Part shown: in pieces, positions 21,994-33,479 of the stretch
How positions within the stretch are numbered: the first letter of the stretch is position 1
How the letters are laid out: the number at the start of each line of letters is the position of its first letter
Assembly: GCA_964017065.1 (NCBI GenBank)
Contig: OZ024787.1
Location: 10,279,666-10,343,665, forward strand
Source: Haliclona indistincta
Taxonomy: Eukaryota; Porifera; Demospongiae; Haplosclerida; Chalinidae
Direction: 5' to 3'
Length of the DNA stretch: 64,000 nt
Position numbers and translations under genes: made by a program
The notes under the pieces: model-generated
Told to the model about the DNA's origin: nothing
The model's input: the letters and a program-made list of their open reading frames with translations, nothing else
Database searches by the model: none

Positions 21994-24728
21994 ATGAGTG
22001 ACTACTCGAGCAGCACAAGTAGCTGCAGTAGCACTGAGTCTGACGATGAGGAGGGACTGAGTCTGTATGAACGAACTAGACTGAAGAATATTCAACAGAA
22101 CAGAGAGCTAATGAAAAGTCTCGGTAAGTGACTAACACTGATAGCAGCTGCTGTATAATATATTGTGTGTTTGTTGTTACTAGGACTACAATTGGTAGAG
22201 CCTAAAAAACGTGTTGCTAAGAAAAGGAGAAGAAGAAAGAAGTGCAGCAGTTCTGAGGACGAGTGGGTACCTGATGTAGACCAGTCTCTGCAACTCAAGA
22301 GAAAGCCTTCTCGCGGACGCAGCTTCAGTAGTAAGATTTTGTGAGTAAAAGACAAATGTTAAAACTATTATCCAGAACCACAAGTTGTCCCTCAAATGAA
22401 GAGACCAGTCATTACTCAGTCTCGTAAAGTGAGTTACACAATAATAATCATAAGATTTTATTATAATGTTCCATTGTAGATCCCACTCAGGAACAGAAAT
22501 GGTTCCAGTAATATGTCATGTTCTGCTTCTTCATCAAGGGATCGTTTGTTATCATCTGTACGTCTACCAGAGTGCTTTGCTGGAAATGACGATGACAGTG
22601 AAGAGTTCGTTGGGTTTACACTGGATAGTGTGTGTGACGGCATGGTTGTGGAGACCAGTAAAAGTGTTGCTGAAGTATGGAAAGAACTATTTGGAGACAG
22701 TGATGAAGAAGAGGAGTTCAGTGGATTTGATTTACAATCAATGTATGATTGCTACAGTCTTTGTGCTTCACACTGCTTTTCTCCCTTGCAGTGGTTCTCT
22801 ACCATCATTTCGGTCCACTACCAGGAGAGCTAAAATACAACAGTCCTATCATGATGATGATGATATTTCAGAAGATGACGAATACTACTGTGAGTGCTAT
22901 CTATAGCTAGTACTAATCCATATCCTTTCCGCAGTTTGTGAGGACTGTAGTGAGCTTCATAAAGGTGACTGCCCTGTACGAGGTCCGATGCTCATGCTAG
23001 ACCCAGCTTCCGGACATGATGAGGCATCTCTCAAGTACACCAGTGTACCAGTGCCGGCTGACCTGACGATACAGCCATCTAAAATACCAGGAGCAGGACT
23101 GGGTGTGTTTGCTACTAGTATCGTGCCCCGTGGAGTGAGGTTTGGGCCTTACAAAGGAAGGAAAGTGCTAAAAAGCAAAGTGGACTCATCAACAAACACT
23201 AGCTACATGTGGGAGGTGAGAAACCATGCGGAGTAAATTGGATTGTATTGACCTGTATTGCAGATATTAGAGGATGATCAGTCGTACTATATTGATGGTT
23301 TAGCATGTGAGGACTCAAACTGGCTAAGATATGTCAACTGTGCTCGCAACGAAGAGGAGCAGAATCTGATAGCATTCCAGCATCATGGCGATATATACTA
23401 CTGGAGCTACCGACAGATATACCCTGGAACAGAACTACTGGTGTGGTACGGAGAGGAGTATGCACGTGGTCTGAATATTGCAATATACAGCAATCAAGGT
23501 ACACAATCTACTGGTTATGTGATACCAACATTGATTTTTGATTTCAGGTGATGTAGCAGATTATGTGTGCAAGAGCTGTGGTAACAGATTTGTAGAGAAA
23601 CAGTCATTTGACATACATCTCAAGCATAATTCGACATGTCGAACAGCTAATCCACAAGTGTTCCACTGCTACAAATGCTCTGAGAAATTCACTGAATTGT
23701 ACTATTTACAAGAACACATCCGCAGACACGAGCAGCAAGGAAAGAGGACGCCATCTAACAGTGGTACGCACGTATCTACTGGTTTGAGAAGAAGCTTGTG
23801 CATCACTGGAGACAAGCCCTACCTGTGTGACTACTGTGGAAAGAGCTTTAAGACAAATGGTGAACTAAAGCAACATATCCGCACTCACACTGGAGACAAG
23901 CCCTACCTGTGTGACTACTGTGGAAAGAGCTTTAAGACGAATGGCGAACTCAAGATACATATCCGCACTCACACTGGAGACAAGCCCTACCAGTGTGACT
24001 ACTGTGGAAAGAGCTTCAGTCGGAATGGTAGCCTCCAGGAACATATCCGCACTCACACTGGAGACAAGCCCTACCAGTGTGACTACTGTGGAAAGAGCTT
24101 TAAGATAAAATGTAACCTCCAGGCACATATCCGCACTCACACTGGAGACAAGCCCTACCAGTGTGACTACTGTGGAAAGAGCTATAAGCAAAATAGTAAC
24201 CTCAAGATACATATCCGCACTCACACTGGAGACAAGCCCTACCAGTGTGACTACTGTGGAAAGAGCTTCAGTCGGAATGGTAGCCTCCAGGAACATATCC
24301 GTACTCACACTGGAGACAAGCCCTACCAGTGTGACTACTGTGGAAAGAGCTTCAGTCGGAATGGTGTCCTCCAGAAACATATCCGCACTCACACTGGAGA
24401 CAAGCCCTACCAGTGTGACTACTGTGGAAAGAGCTTTAAGACAAAATGTAACCTCCAGATACATATTCGCACTCACACTGGAGACAAACCCTACCAGTGT
24501 GACTACTGTGGAAAGAGCTTTAAACTGAATCATCACCTCCAGGGACATATCCGCACTCACACTGGAGACAAGCCCTACCAGTGTGACTACTGTGGAAAGA
24601 GCTTCAGTCAGAATGGTGAACTCCAGAAACATATCCGCACTCACACTGGAGACAAGCCCTACCCGTGTGACTACTGTGGAAAGAGCTTCAGTCATAGCAA
24701 TTCACTGAAAAGTCATAAGTGTCACTGA
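21994..24728 (+). CDS. PRDM9: PRDM9-like histone methyltransferase with 11-finger array, copy A
   Basis: Exons: 21994-22123, 22184-22330, 22376-22428, 22480-22742, 22792-22889, 22935-23215, 23264-23498, 23548-24728; phases close to 795 residues. The N-terminus is Ser/acidic with the motif [12 protein letters not shown] and a basic [13 protein letters not shown] patch; two EEFxGF motifs follow near 120-210. A zinc knuckle (CEDC...GDC) starts at about 232. The PR/SET domain spans about 255-395, with [17 protein letters not shown] and LLVWYGEEY very close to vertebrate PRDM9. The WYG tyrosine (about residue 386) is present. Two proximal fingers (about 405-465) precede eleven 28-residue C2H2 fingers with TGDKP linkers. 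No KRAB domain is seen. PRDM9 methylates H3K4 and H3K36 at sites bound by its fingers and directs meiotic breaks in mammals. Function here is inferred. A general PRDM zinc-finger regulator is the alternative. Confidence 0.9.
23812..24728 (+). repeat. 84-bp zinc-finger minisatellite, copy A (11 units)
   Basis: Each 84-base unit encodes one C2H2 finger. Most bases are identical between units (for example actggagacaagccctacc). Contact residues at helix positions -1, 2, 3 and 6 read TGEQ, TGEI, RGSE, ICNA, QSNI, RGSE, RGVK, TCNI, LHHG, QGEK, HNSS. Because 84 is a multiple of three, long open frames also appear on the opposite strand; these are shadows. Confidence 0.95.
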
Positions 24729-26716
24729 CATTACTAAGCATTATAACTCATTGTATCTATGAACTAGTATTTACATCACTACACAGAAGAAAATTAATAT
24801 TATTTTTGACACAAACATAGTAAAATAATAGTCATTGACTTGCTCCGAGAAGACACCTAGAGATGGTAAGAATTATAATAGTGAGACTCATTGATCCCTC
24901 ACCATTGTGATCTACTGCTGATAGAGTGTTTACGAACCAGTCTCTTCCTGTCGTCAAGACATAATACCTTCAGCCTATGAATAACTGCTGTTGAAGTCCT
25001 ACTAACCATAATTATTTTTATTATGATGTGGTAATATCGTCAGTCCACCAATACACTTCATGGCTGCTATTCTCACCAGCTACTATAGTGAGTATTGATA
25101 AGCACAAGTAAAGAGTCATTATTGCTGACCATGCGAGGTGATGACAGTGCTAGCTCCATGCAGCAGTCGTGGTAATACTCTTGTTGAAGTAAATGAATTA
25201 CAGTAAAGCCGACATGGATTTTCAAACAGCTAAGGTCAGTACTGCGACTGCACTGTATACAGCTACACAAAATTTATTAACAATAGCTAGTGTGCTTGCT
25301 TGATTCTTGATTATTTTGATTTGTCTGTCTGATTTCTTCTTTTCGTCAATATATATAGATTTAAACATGCAGTAGCATGTATCCACTGAGAAAGTATGAT
25401 TGCCTGTTGTTTCACAATGCACCAATTGTAGTATTGTAATACAGTGGAACCTCTCTAATCCGGACAACACTGGGACCCACTGACAGTGTCCTGATAAGGA
25501 AGGTGTCCTGATTTCAGGGGTTGCTATAATTATGTACAAAGTATCGATTAATTTTGTGTCCACAATACAGTTGGTGTCCTTATTTCACAGTGAGAGCTGT
25601 ACCTATACGGGTTGTTGGTGCTGCTGTAAAGACACTCTCATCACATACCATTCACAGTTGATGTTCATTATTTCACCATTTTCACTTGTCTTTGTAATGT
25701 CATTTTCTCCAACATTAGATCAAGATTCATAATACATGTCATGTATAATGTAGTCTATATCTTTACGTGCATGAGTATAAGGACGTTAAAAGCAGAGTAG
25801 CGCAAAGGGAGGGTTTGTGTGTACAGATCAAGTATTAGTTATTCCATGCCTACCCAGGTGTGTATACCATATACACGAGGTCAAGGGCTCATCAAACCGT
25901 AGCGGCACAGGCTGGGTCAGTGTTCATATCAATCTCATACGTGAGTATCTATCAAGGATTACTACAAGTCTCTTATTTTTTATCAATTGTTGTGAAGTTC
26001 ATGCTCAGTTCTCTATGGTAGCACTTGTCAGACATTCCGACTCACTGCAATATTAACAGAACCTTGTAACAACAAGACCTTGTGCTACATAAAATTAATA
26101 ATGTATGCATTTCTGGGCATCCTAAAGCTCGAAAGCAGTAAACAACTCTTAAGCTTCCCTTCCAAATCCGGATTCACAGGGAACATGGCGCTCTTTTAAA
26201 ATATTCCCTCTAAGCAAATATTTTTCAACTTCTGATCACCAAATGCAGCTAAGCTAACTCAATCTACAGTAGCCACAGTTTTAACAGCGAGGCAGGTCAC
26301 TTTTCCTACGTGAGCGCAGCCTACATTGTAAGCGAGCATCGGTTTAACCATAATACATGTACACTACATTTTCAGTAAGTTAAATTATCTAGGTAAAGGT
26401 TAACTGTATGACTGTATATAAACATCATAATTGGTTCCATGCACTTACTTCAGAAAATAAAGGTCTGATTTAGCAAATGATGGAAAATATTTCAGCACAC
26501 CCTCCCACTAAAAAATTACAGGTAGATAGATGGACTCGACAACAAAGCTGTGTTAATATTCAATAGATCAAAACAATACTACTAGTGGTCTACTACATGT
26601 GTACTTAGACACACTTTAATATGTATACTAAAGCAGCATTATAATAGTTATATAATTATACACATAGTCTTGTGTATTAACACAGTGTCTATAAAACTGG
26701 CTGAGCAATCGTGGGT
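24729..26716. other. Intergenic part of duplicated unit A
   Basis: AT-rich sequence repeated, with small indels, after copies B (31489-33479), C (54081-56300) and D (59847-61836). It holds a TIR element at 25441-25600. A stretch near 25815-25945 (gttcatatcaatctcatacg and neighbours) stays partly open in three copies, but the frame is not kept consistently. The block at about 26008-26035 resembles the start of GTPBP1 exon 10. Confidence 0.6.
25441..25600. mobile_element. pogo/Tigger-like MITE, unit A
   Basis: Begins cagtggaacctctctaatcc (then ggacaacactggg) and ends with an inverse-like gtgtccttatttcacagtga. This end is typical of pogo/Tigger-type elements. Equivalent copies lie at 32210-32372, 54680-54840 and 60566-60740, so the insertion predates the duplications. 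Confidence 0.6.
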
Positions 26717-27122
26717 TCAGTTATAGTTCATCTGCTTCCATTGACACAGTCTGTATCTCCTCTGCAGAAAGTGTTCGATCTCCTCTAGTTTTACTCCTTT
26801 TGTCTCCGGCAGAAACACAGCAACACACATGGTTGATATTAGATTGGCGATACCAAACCCCCACCAAACACTATATGGATATACCAAGTTAGCAAGTGGA
26901 GCATATGCAGTAGAAACAAGAGCACTGCAAGCCCAGTTCACTGCTGTAGCTACACCAGCAAGAGAGCCTCGAATCTGCAATGGAAATAGTTCAGAATTCA
27001 GAATAAATGGTATAGTTCCCGAAAATCCAACTGTGTGAATGACAAAGAATGTAATGATCATCCACTGGAAACTATGGCTATTGCAAGGTGATGCAGCTGC
27101 TGCTTGTAAGAAAGTAGCATTG
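26717..27122 (-). pseudogene. SLC2A 3' fragment at the A/B junction
   Basis: About 130 C-terminal codons of the sugar transporter (from NATFLQAAAASP to the stop at 26717-26719), matching exon 3 of the complete gene at 33480-37064. It lacks nine bases (residues IGW after HTVGFS) and all upstream sequence. At 27122 the similarity stops, and after a 13-base filler the GTPBP1 tail begins in the opposite orientation. The PETKG motif is kept. It is a by-product of tandem duplication, not a functional gene. Confidence 0.9.
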
Positions 27123-27135
27123 ATATCATTGATAC

Positions 27136-27309
27136 CACAAGATATCCCACCATTACAGCACCGTGAGGTGGTGGAAGACGATCTAAGGGAAGGAGAGGAG
27201 AGGTGGGAGAGGACGATATCACTACCAACAACAAATGGGTTTGGCAGTGGGAGGAGCACCAGTTGATAGTCTGCAACACATGGATAGTGAACCAGTCAAA
27301 CAACAGTAG
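27136..27309 (+). pseudogene. GTPBP1 exon 10 fragment upstream of PRDM copy B
   Basis: Starts at cacaagatatcccaccat, equivalent to 21441, and continues to the GTPBP1 stop. Small indels disrupt the frame (for example the GRGGRGR region). The sequence then runs on through the shared 3' UTR into copy B. Confidence 0.9.
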
Positions 27310-28151
27310 TGCTATAGTTTAGTATTAGGTGCTGTAACAGTACAATTTTAGTGTTTAGACATCTTTCATTATAATACTTGGTCACCATGCATGCAAAAAG
27401 GGCTAACACTTCATTTTTATAGTCCAGTGTAGCTGGGGTATTGAACACACCTGTGAAAGAAGACTGCTCGTGAGAAGAAGACTACTGCTCAGCCTGCACC
27501 CTGCAAAGAATACCCGTATAATTACAAACGTCCGTAATTCTGTACCGTATATCATAACCACGCCTATGTTTGAATAAGTGGCGGGAAAGTCAGAAGGAGC
27601 AGCCGTAGCCCGTGAGTGCACTACTGCACTTTCTACACTGTACTTGTCGACGTCGTCTCTCGGCGCGGTCCAGTGTTTCTCGTACAATTCAGTACACTAT
27701 GAGTGACTACTCGAGCAGCAGCTGTAGCAGTAGCAGTGAGTCTGACGATGAGGAGGGACTGAGTTTGTATGAACGAACTAGACTGAAGAATATTCAACAG
27801 AACAGAGAGCTAATGAAAAGTCTCGGTAAGTGACTAGCACTGTTAGCTGCTGTATATATATATTATGTGTTTGGTGCTACTAGGACTACAACTGATAGAG
27901 TCTAAGAAACGTGTTGCTAAGAAAAGAAGAAGAAAGAAGTGCAGCAGTTCTGAGGACGAGTGGGTGCCTGATGTAGACCAGTCTTTGCAACTCAAGAGAA
28001 AGCCTTCTCGTGGACGCAGCTTCAGTAGTAAGATTTTGTGAGTAAAAGACAAATGTTAAACTATTATCCAGAACCACAAGTTGTCCCTCAAATGAAGAGA
28101 CCTGTCATTACTCAGTCTCGTAAAGTGAGTTACATAATAATAATCATAAAA

Positions 28152-29625
28152 GAGCTGGGTCTCACTCTTAATAGTTCTAAATCTGAGATCATCACCCGTG
28201 ACTTGTCGACATGTGCCCCTGTCCTATCATCACTCCCTGGAGCACGGGTGCTGGACCCTGCATGTGCTACTCTTCTTGGGTCACCCATTGGTGATCCTGA
28301 CAGTGTCACTTCTGCTGTCGTTGACAAAACTACATCCTTGAAGAGAGTGTGCGAGAGACTTAATGCTTTATCGGCCCATGATGCTCTTCTGTTGTTGCGT
28401 CACTCTTTTGCTATCACAAAGGCTCTATACCTACTTCGTACAGCCCCGTGTTTTGATTCTCCTGCTTTGATCGGATATGATTCAGTTCTGAGATCTGCTC
28501 TATCTTCCATCACAAACACTCATCTTGGGGTTGATAGCCAAGCTTGGTTCCAAGCGACTTTGCCTATTAAGCTGGGAGGCTTGGGAATCCGTCGGGCTAC
28601 TGACTTGGCTCCTTCTGCCTATTTGGCTTCAATACATGCCTCATCTGACCTTGTTAAAGCCATTCTTCCTTCTTCTTATGTCTGTTTATTTCCCCTCTTG
28701 GATGATGCTCTTGGTTCATGGTCAGCTGGTCATGGTTCCTCACCTCCTGTCGAATTAACTCACAAACAAAAGATCTGGGATCATCCTAGAGTGATTGCGG
28801 CCAGCAACTCACTGCTACAAAATGCATCAAGTGATGTCGATAAAGCTCGACTTTTGGCAGCTACTTCAAAAGAGTCTGGTGTCTGGCTTCAGGCCTTACC
28901 TGTATCCTCTTTGGGCCTGAGGTTAGATGATGACTCACTCAGAGTTGCCGTTGGTCTACGGCTTGGTACCCCTCTTTGTGTTCCCCACCAGTGTCGCCAT
29001 TGTGGAGCTGAGGTGGATACCACCGGTCATCATGCACTGAGTTGCAAGTGGAGTGCAGGCAGACACCATCGTCATGCGTCTTTAAATGACTTATCTACAG
29101 AGCCTTATCGCTGGCTCATGTTCCTGCTCGCTTGGAACCTGTGGGTCTGCTACGGAGTGATGGCAAACGCCCTGATGGTGCATCTTTAATACCCTGGAAA
29201 ATGGGAAAGCCCCTTGTTTGGGACGCTACATGTGTGGACACTTATGCACCTTCCTACAGGAGTCTGGCTGTGTACTCAGCTGGTGCCGTGGCAGCTCGAG
29301 CTGAATCACTCAAAGAGGAGAAGTACTCAGCTCTTGTCCATTCTCACTCTTTTGTGCCTATTGCTATAGAGACCTCAGGCGTCCTGGGCCCTCAATCTTT
29401 GTCCTTTATCAAGGACTTGGGTAATCGGATTCGCTCACACTCTGGTGATAAACTGTCGTTCAAATATCTATTGCAAAGAATCTCTATGGCTGTTCAACGG
29501 GGAAATGCAATTTCCATCCTGGACACTCTGGGCAGCTTTTCTTAATAATTGTTATTGTTGTCAATGCAGTATTGCTAAAACTTTATAATTATTAATAACA
29601 ACTTATAATAATTATAAAAAAAAAA
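28152..29625 (+). mobile_element. 5'-truncated non-LTR retrotransposon, restriction-like endonuclease type
   Basis: Flanked by a 10-base target-site duplication (aatcataaaa at 28142-28151 and 29626-29635) with an A-rich tail just before the second copy. The open frame begins inside the reverse transcriptase, just after the catalytic region (GLTLNSSKSEI), continues through the thumb, a CxxC-H-C zinc motif (about 28993-29046) and an RPDG...WDATC segment (about 29160-29240) that fits the PD-(D/E)XK endonuclease of R2-superclade elements. A one-base loss near 29098 separates the zinc motif from the nuclease part. It lies in intron 3 of PRDM copy B; the empty site is visible in copies A, C and D. 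Clade assignment is an inference. Confidence 0.85.
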
Positions 29626-30989
29626 AATCATAAAATTTTATTATAATTTCCATTGTAGATCCCACTCAGGAACAGGAATGGTTCCAGTAATATGTCATGT
29701 TCTGCTTCTTCGTCAACGGATCGTTTGTTATCATCCGTACGTCTACCAGAGTGCTTAGCTGGAAATGACGATGATAGCGAAGAGTTCATTGGGTTTACAC
29801 TGGATAGTGTGTGTGACAGCATGGTTGTGGAGACCACTAGTAAAAGTGTTGCTGAAGTATGGAAAGAACTATTTGGAGACAGTGATGAAGAAGAAGAGGA
29901 GTTCAGTGGATTTGATTTACAATCAATGTATGATTGCTACAGTCTTTTGTGCTCCACGCTGATTTTCTCCCTTGCAGTGGTTCACCACCATCATTTCGGT
30001 CCACTACCAGGAGAGCTAAAACACAACAGTCCTATCACGATGATGATGATATTTCAGAAGATGACGAATACTACTGTGAGTGCTAACCATAGCTAGTACT
30101 AATCTATCCTTTCCACAGTTTGTGAGGACTGTAGTGAGCTGCATAAAGGTGACTGCCCTGTACGTGGTCCGATGCTCATGCTAGATCCAGCTTCCGGACA
30201 TGACGAGGCATCTCTCAAGTACACCAGTGTACCAGTGCCGACTGACCTGACGATACAGCCATCTAAAATACCTAGAGCAGGACTAGGTGTGTTTGCTATC
30301 GTGCCTCGTGGAGTGAGATTTGGACCTTACAAAGGAAGAAAAGTGTTAAAAAGCAAAGTGGACTCATCAACAAACACTAGCTACATGTGGGAGGTGAGGA
30401 ACCATGCGGAGTACATTAGATTGTATTGACCTGTATTGCAGATATTAGAGGATGGTCAGTCGTACTATATTGATGGTTTAGCATGTGAGGACTCAAACTG
30501 GCTAAGATATGTCAACTGTGCTCGCAACGAAGAGGAGCAGAATCTGATAGCGTTCCAGCATCATGGTGATATATACTACTGGAGCTACCGACAGATATAC
30601 CCAGGAACAGAACTACTAGTATGGCACGGAGAGGAATATGCACGTGGTCTGAATATTGCAATATACAGCAATCAAGGTACACAATCTACTGGTTATGTGA
30701 TACCAACATTGATTTTTGATTTCAGGTGATGTAGCAGATTATGTGTGCAAGAGTTGTGGTAACAGATATGTAGAGAAGAAGTCATTTGACATACATCTCA
30801 AGCATAATTCGACATGTCGAGCGGCTAATCCACAAGTGTTCCACTGCTACAAATGCTCTGAGAAATTCACTGAATTATATACTATTTACAAGAACACATA
30901 CGCAGACACGAGCGGCAAGGAAAGAGGACGCCATCTAGCAGTGGTACATACATATCTACTGGTTTGAGAAGAAGCTTGTGCAGCACTGG

Positions 30990-31488
30990 AGACAAGCCCT
31001 ACCAGTGTGACTACTGTGGAAAGAGCTTTAAGACAAATAGTGATCTCAAGAAACATATTCGCACTCACACTGGAGACAAGCCCTACCAGTGTGACTACTG
31101 TGGAAAGAGCTTTAAGACAAATAGTGATCTCAAGAAACATATTCGCACTCACACTGGAGACAAGCCCTACCAGTGTGACTACTGTGGAAAGAGCTTCAGT
31201 CAGAATGGTAGCCTTCAGACACATATCCACACTCACACTGGAGACAAGCCCTACCAGTGTGACTACTGTGGAAAGAGCTTTAAGACAAATGGTGAACTAA
31301 AGCAACATATCCGCACTCACACTGGAGACAAGCCCTACCAGTGTGACTACTGTGGAAAGAGCTTCAGTCAGAATGGTGACCTCCAGAAACATATCCGCAC
31401 TCACACTGGAGACAAGCCCTACCAGTGTGACTACTGTGGAAAGAGCTTCAGTCAAAGCAATTCACTGAAAAGGCATAAGTGTCACTGA
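30990..31488 (+). repeat. 84-bp zinc-finger minisatellite, copy B (6 units)
   Basis: Contact residues (-1, 2, 3, 6) are TSDK, TSDK, QGST, TGEQ, QGDK, QNSR. Units 1 and 2 are identical, a sign of recent unit duplication. Confidence 0.93.
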
Positions 31489-33479
31489 CATTACTAAGCA
31501 TTATAACTCTTTGTATCTATGAAGTAGTATTACGTCACTACACAGAAGAAAATTAATATTATTTTTGACACAAACATAGTAAAACAATATTAGTCATTGA
31601 CTTGCTCCGAGAAGACACTTAGAGATAGTAATAATTATAATAGTGAGACTCATTGGTCCCTCACCATTGCGATCTACTACTGACAGCGTGTTTACGAACC
31701 ATCCACTTCCCATCATCCAGACATACCTTCTGACATTGAATAACTGGTGTTGAATAGGGAAAATAAAACTTATGTAAAACTGTGCAAAGTCCCTACTAAC
31801 CATAATAATTATTATGATGTGGTAATATCGTCACACTTCATGGCTGCTAGTCTCACCAGTTACAATAGTGAGTATTGATTAGCACAAGTAAAGAGTCATT
31901 ATTGCTGACCATGTGTCGAGGTGATGACGTGCTAGCTCCATGCAGCAGTCGTGGTAATATTCTTGTTGAAGTAAAGAATTTACAGTAAGCCGACACGGAT
32001 TTTTAAACAGTTAAAGTCATTACTGCGACTGTACAAGTATACAAGATTTATTAATATTAGCTAGTGTGCTTGATTCTTGACTACATTGATTGTCTGTCTG
32101 ATTTCTTCTTTTCGTCATATATAGATTTAAACATGCAGTAGCATGTATCCACTGAGAAAAAGTATGCTAGCCTGTTGTTTCACAATGCACCAATTGTAGC
32201 ATTGTAATACAGTGTGACTCCTCTAATCCGGACACCATTGGGACCCACCGACAGTGTCCTGATAAGGAAGGTATCCGGATTTTAGGTGTTGCTATACATA
32301 CAAATTATCAATTTGTGCCCACAATACATTTGGTGTCCTTATTTCAAGGGTGATTACAGTGAGAGGTGCACTGTACCTATTTTCTTGGGCTTTTGGTGCT
32401 GCTGTAAAGACGCTCGCATACCATTCACAGTTACGTAATGTTCACTTTTCACCATTATCACTTGTCTTTGTAATGTCATTTTCTCCAACATTAGATCATC
32501 ATAATACATGCATAATGTAGTCATGTCTTTAGGCGCATGGGTATAAGGATGTTAAAAGCAGAGTAGCGCAAAGGGAGGGTTTGTGTGTACAGATCAAGTA
32601 TTAGTTATTCCATGCCTACCCAGGTGTGTATACCATATACACGAGGTCAAGGGCTCATCGAACCGTAGAGGCACAGGCTGGGTCAGTGTTCATATCAATC
32701 TCATCGTGAGTATCTATCAAGGATTACTACAAGGCTCTTATTTTTTATCAATTGTTGTGAAGTTCATGCTCAGTTCTCTATGGTAGCACTCGTCAAACAT
32801 TCCGACTCACTGCAATATTAACAGAACCTTGTAACAACAAGACCTTGTGCTACATAAAATTAATAATGTATGCATTTCTGGGCATCCTATAAAGCTCGAA
32901 AGCAGTAAACAACTCTTAAGCTTCCCTTCCAATTCCGGATTCACAGGGAACATGGTACTCTTTTAAAATATTCCCTCTAAGCAAATATTTTTCAACTTCT
33001 GATCACCAAATGCAGCTAAGCTAACTCAATCTACAGTAGCCACAGTTTTAACAGCGAGGCAGGTCACTGTTCCTACGTGAGCGCAGCCTACATTGTAAGC
33101 GAGCATCGGTTTAACCATAATACACTACATTTTCAGTAACTAAAGTTAAATTATCTAAGAAAAGGTTAACTGTATGACTGTATATAAACATCATAATTGG
33201 TTCCATGCACTTACTTCAGAAAATAAAGGTCTGATTTAGCAAATGATGGAAAATATTTCAGCACAACCTCCCTCCCACTAAAAATTACAGGTAGATAGAT
33301 GGACTCAACAACAAAGCTGTGTTAATATTCGAAACAATACTACTAGTGGTCTACTACATGTGTACTTTGACACACTTTAATATGTATACTAAAGCAGCAC
33401 TATAATAGTTCTATAATTATACACATATAGTCTTGTGTATTAACACAGTGTCTATAAAACTGGCTGAGCAATCGTGGGT
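31489..33479. other. Intergenic part of duplicated unit B
   Basis: Homologous to 24729-26716 with indels. Holds the pogo/Tigger-like MITE at 32210-32372, where both ends are better preserved than in unit A (cagtgtgactcctctaatcc ... gagaggtgcactg). No gene recognised. Confidence 0.6.

Larger units (their letters stand above)
27699..31488 (+). pseudogene. PRDM9: PRDM9-like copy B, disrupted
   Basis: Homologous exons: 27699-27825, 27884-28027, 28072-28124, 29659-29927, 29978-30075, 30119-30393, 30442-30676, and exon 8 from 30726. Four defects are visible. Intron 3 contains a 1.47-kb retrotransposon. Exon 6 has lost two codons (A gives [11 protein letters not shown] gives VFAIVPRG). The SET tyrosine of WYG is His (cac at 30625-30627). 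Two extra bases near 30877-30880 in the second proximal finger shift the frame, so translation ends at about 30967, before the array. The six-finger array (30990-31488) is itself open and ends like the others. All splice sites are kept. It could still yield a protein with a SET-like domain but no array. Recent pseudogene is the best call. Confidence 0.88.

Noticed and set aside
23865..24695. Long antisense open frames over the zinc-finger arrays
   Set aside because: They result from the 84-bp period being a multiple of three; the sense strand encodes textbook C2H2 fingers with matching splice structure.
23812..24728. Regular 84-bp repeats as a CRISPR array
   Set aside because: There are no unique spacers of the right kind, the repeats encode zinc fingers, and the genome is animal.
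23838..24728. Copy A as a generic Kruppel zinc-finger gene unrelated to PRDM9
   Set aside because: The upstream exons in frame encode a PR/SET domain with PRDM9-type NCAR and VWYG motifs, joined by matching GT-AG phases in all four copies.
25817..26056. Conserved small protein downstream of each PRDM copy
   Set aside because: The copies are recent duplicates, so similarity says little; the frame is shifted or shortened in two of the four.
27039..27266. Short plus-strand genes at 27039 and 56665
   Set aside because: They cross the SLC2A/GTPBP1 junction and translate antisense transporter plus out-of-frame GTPBP1.
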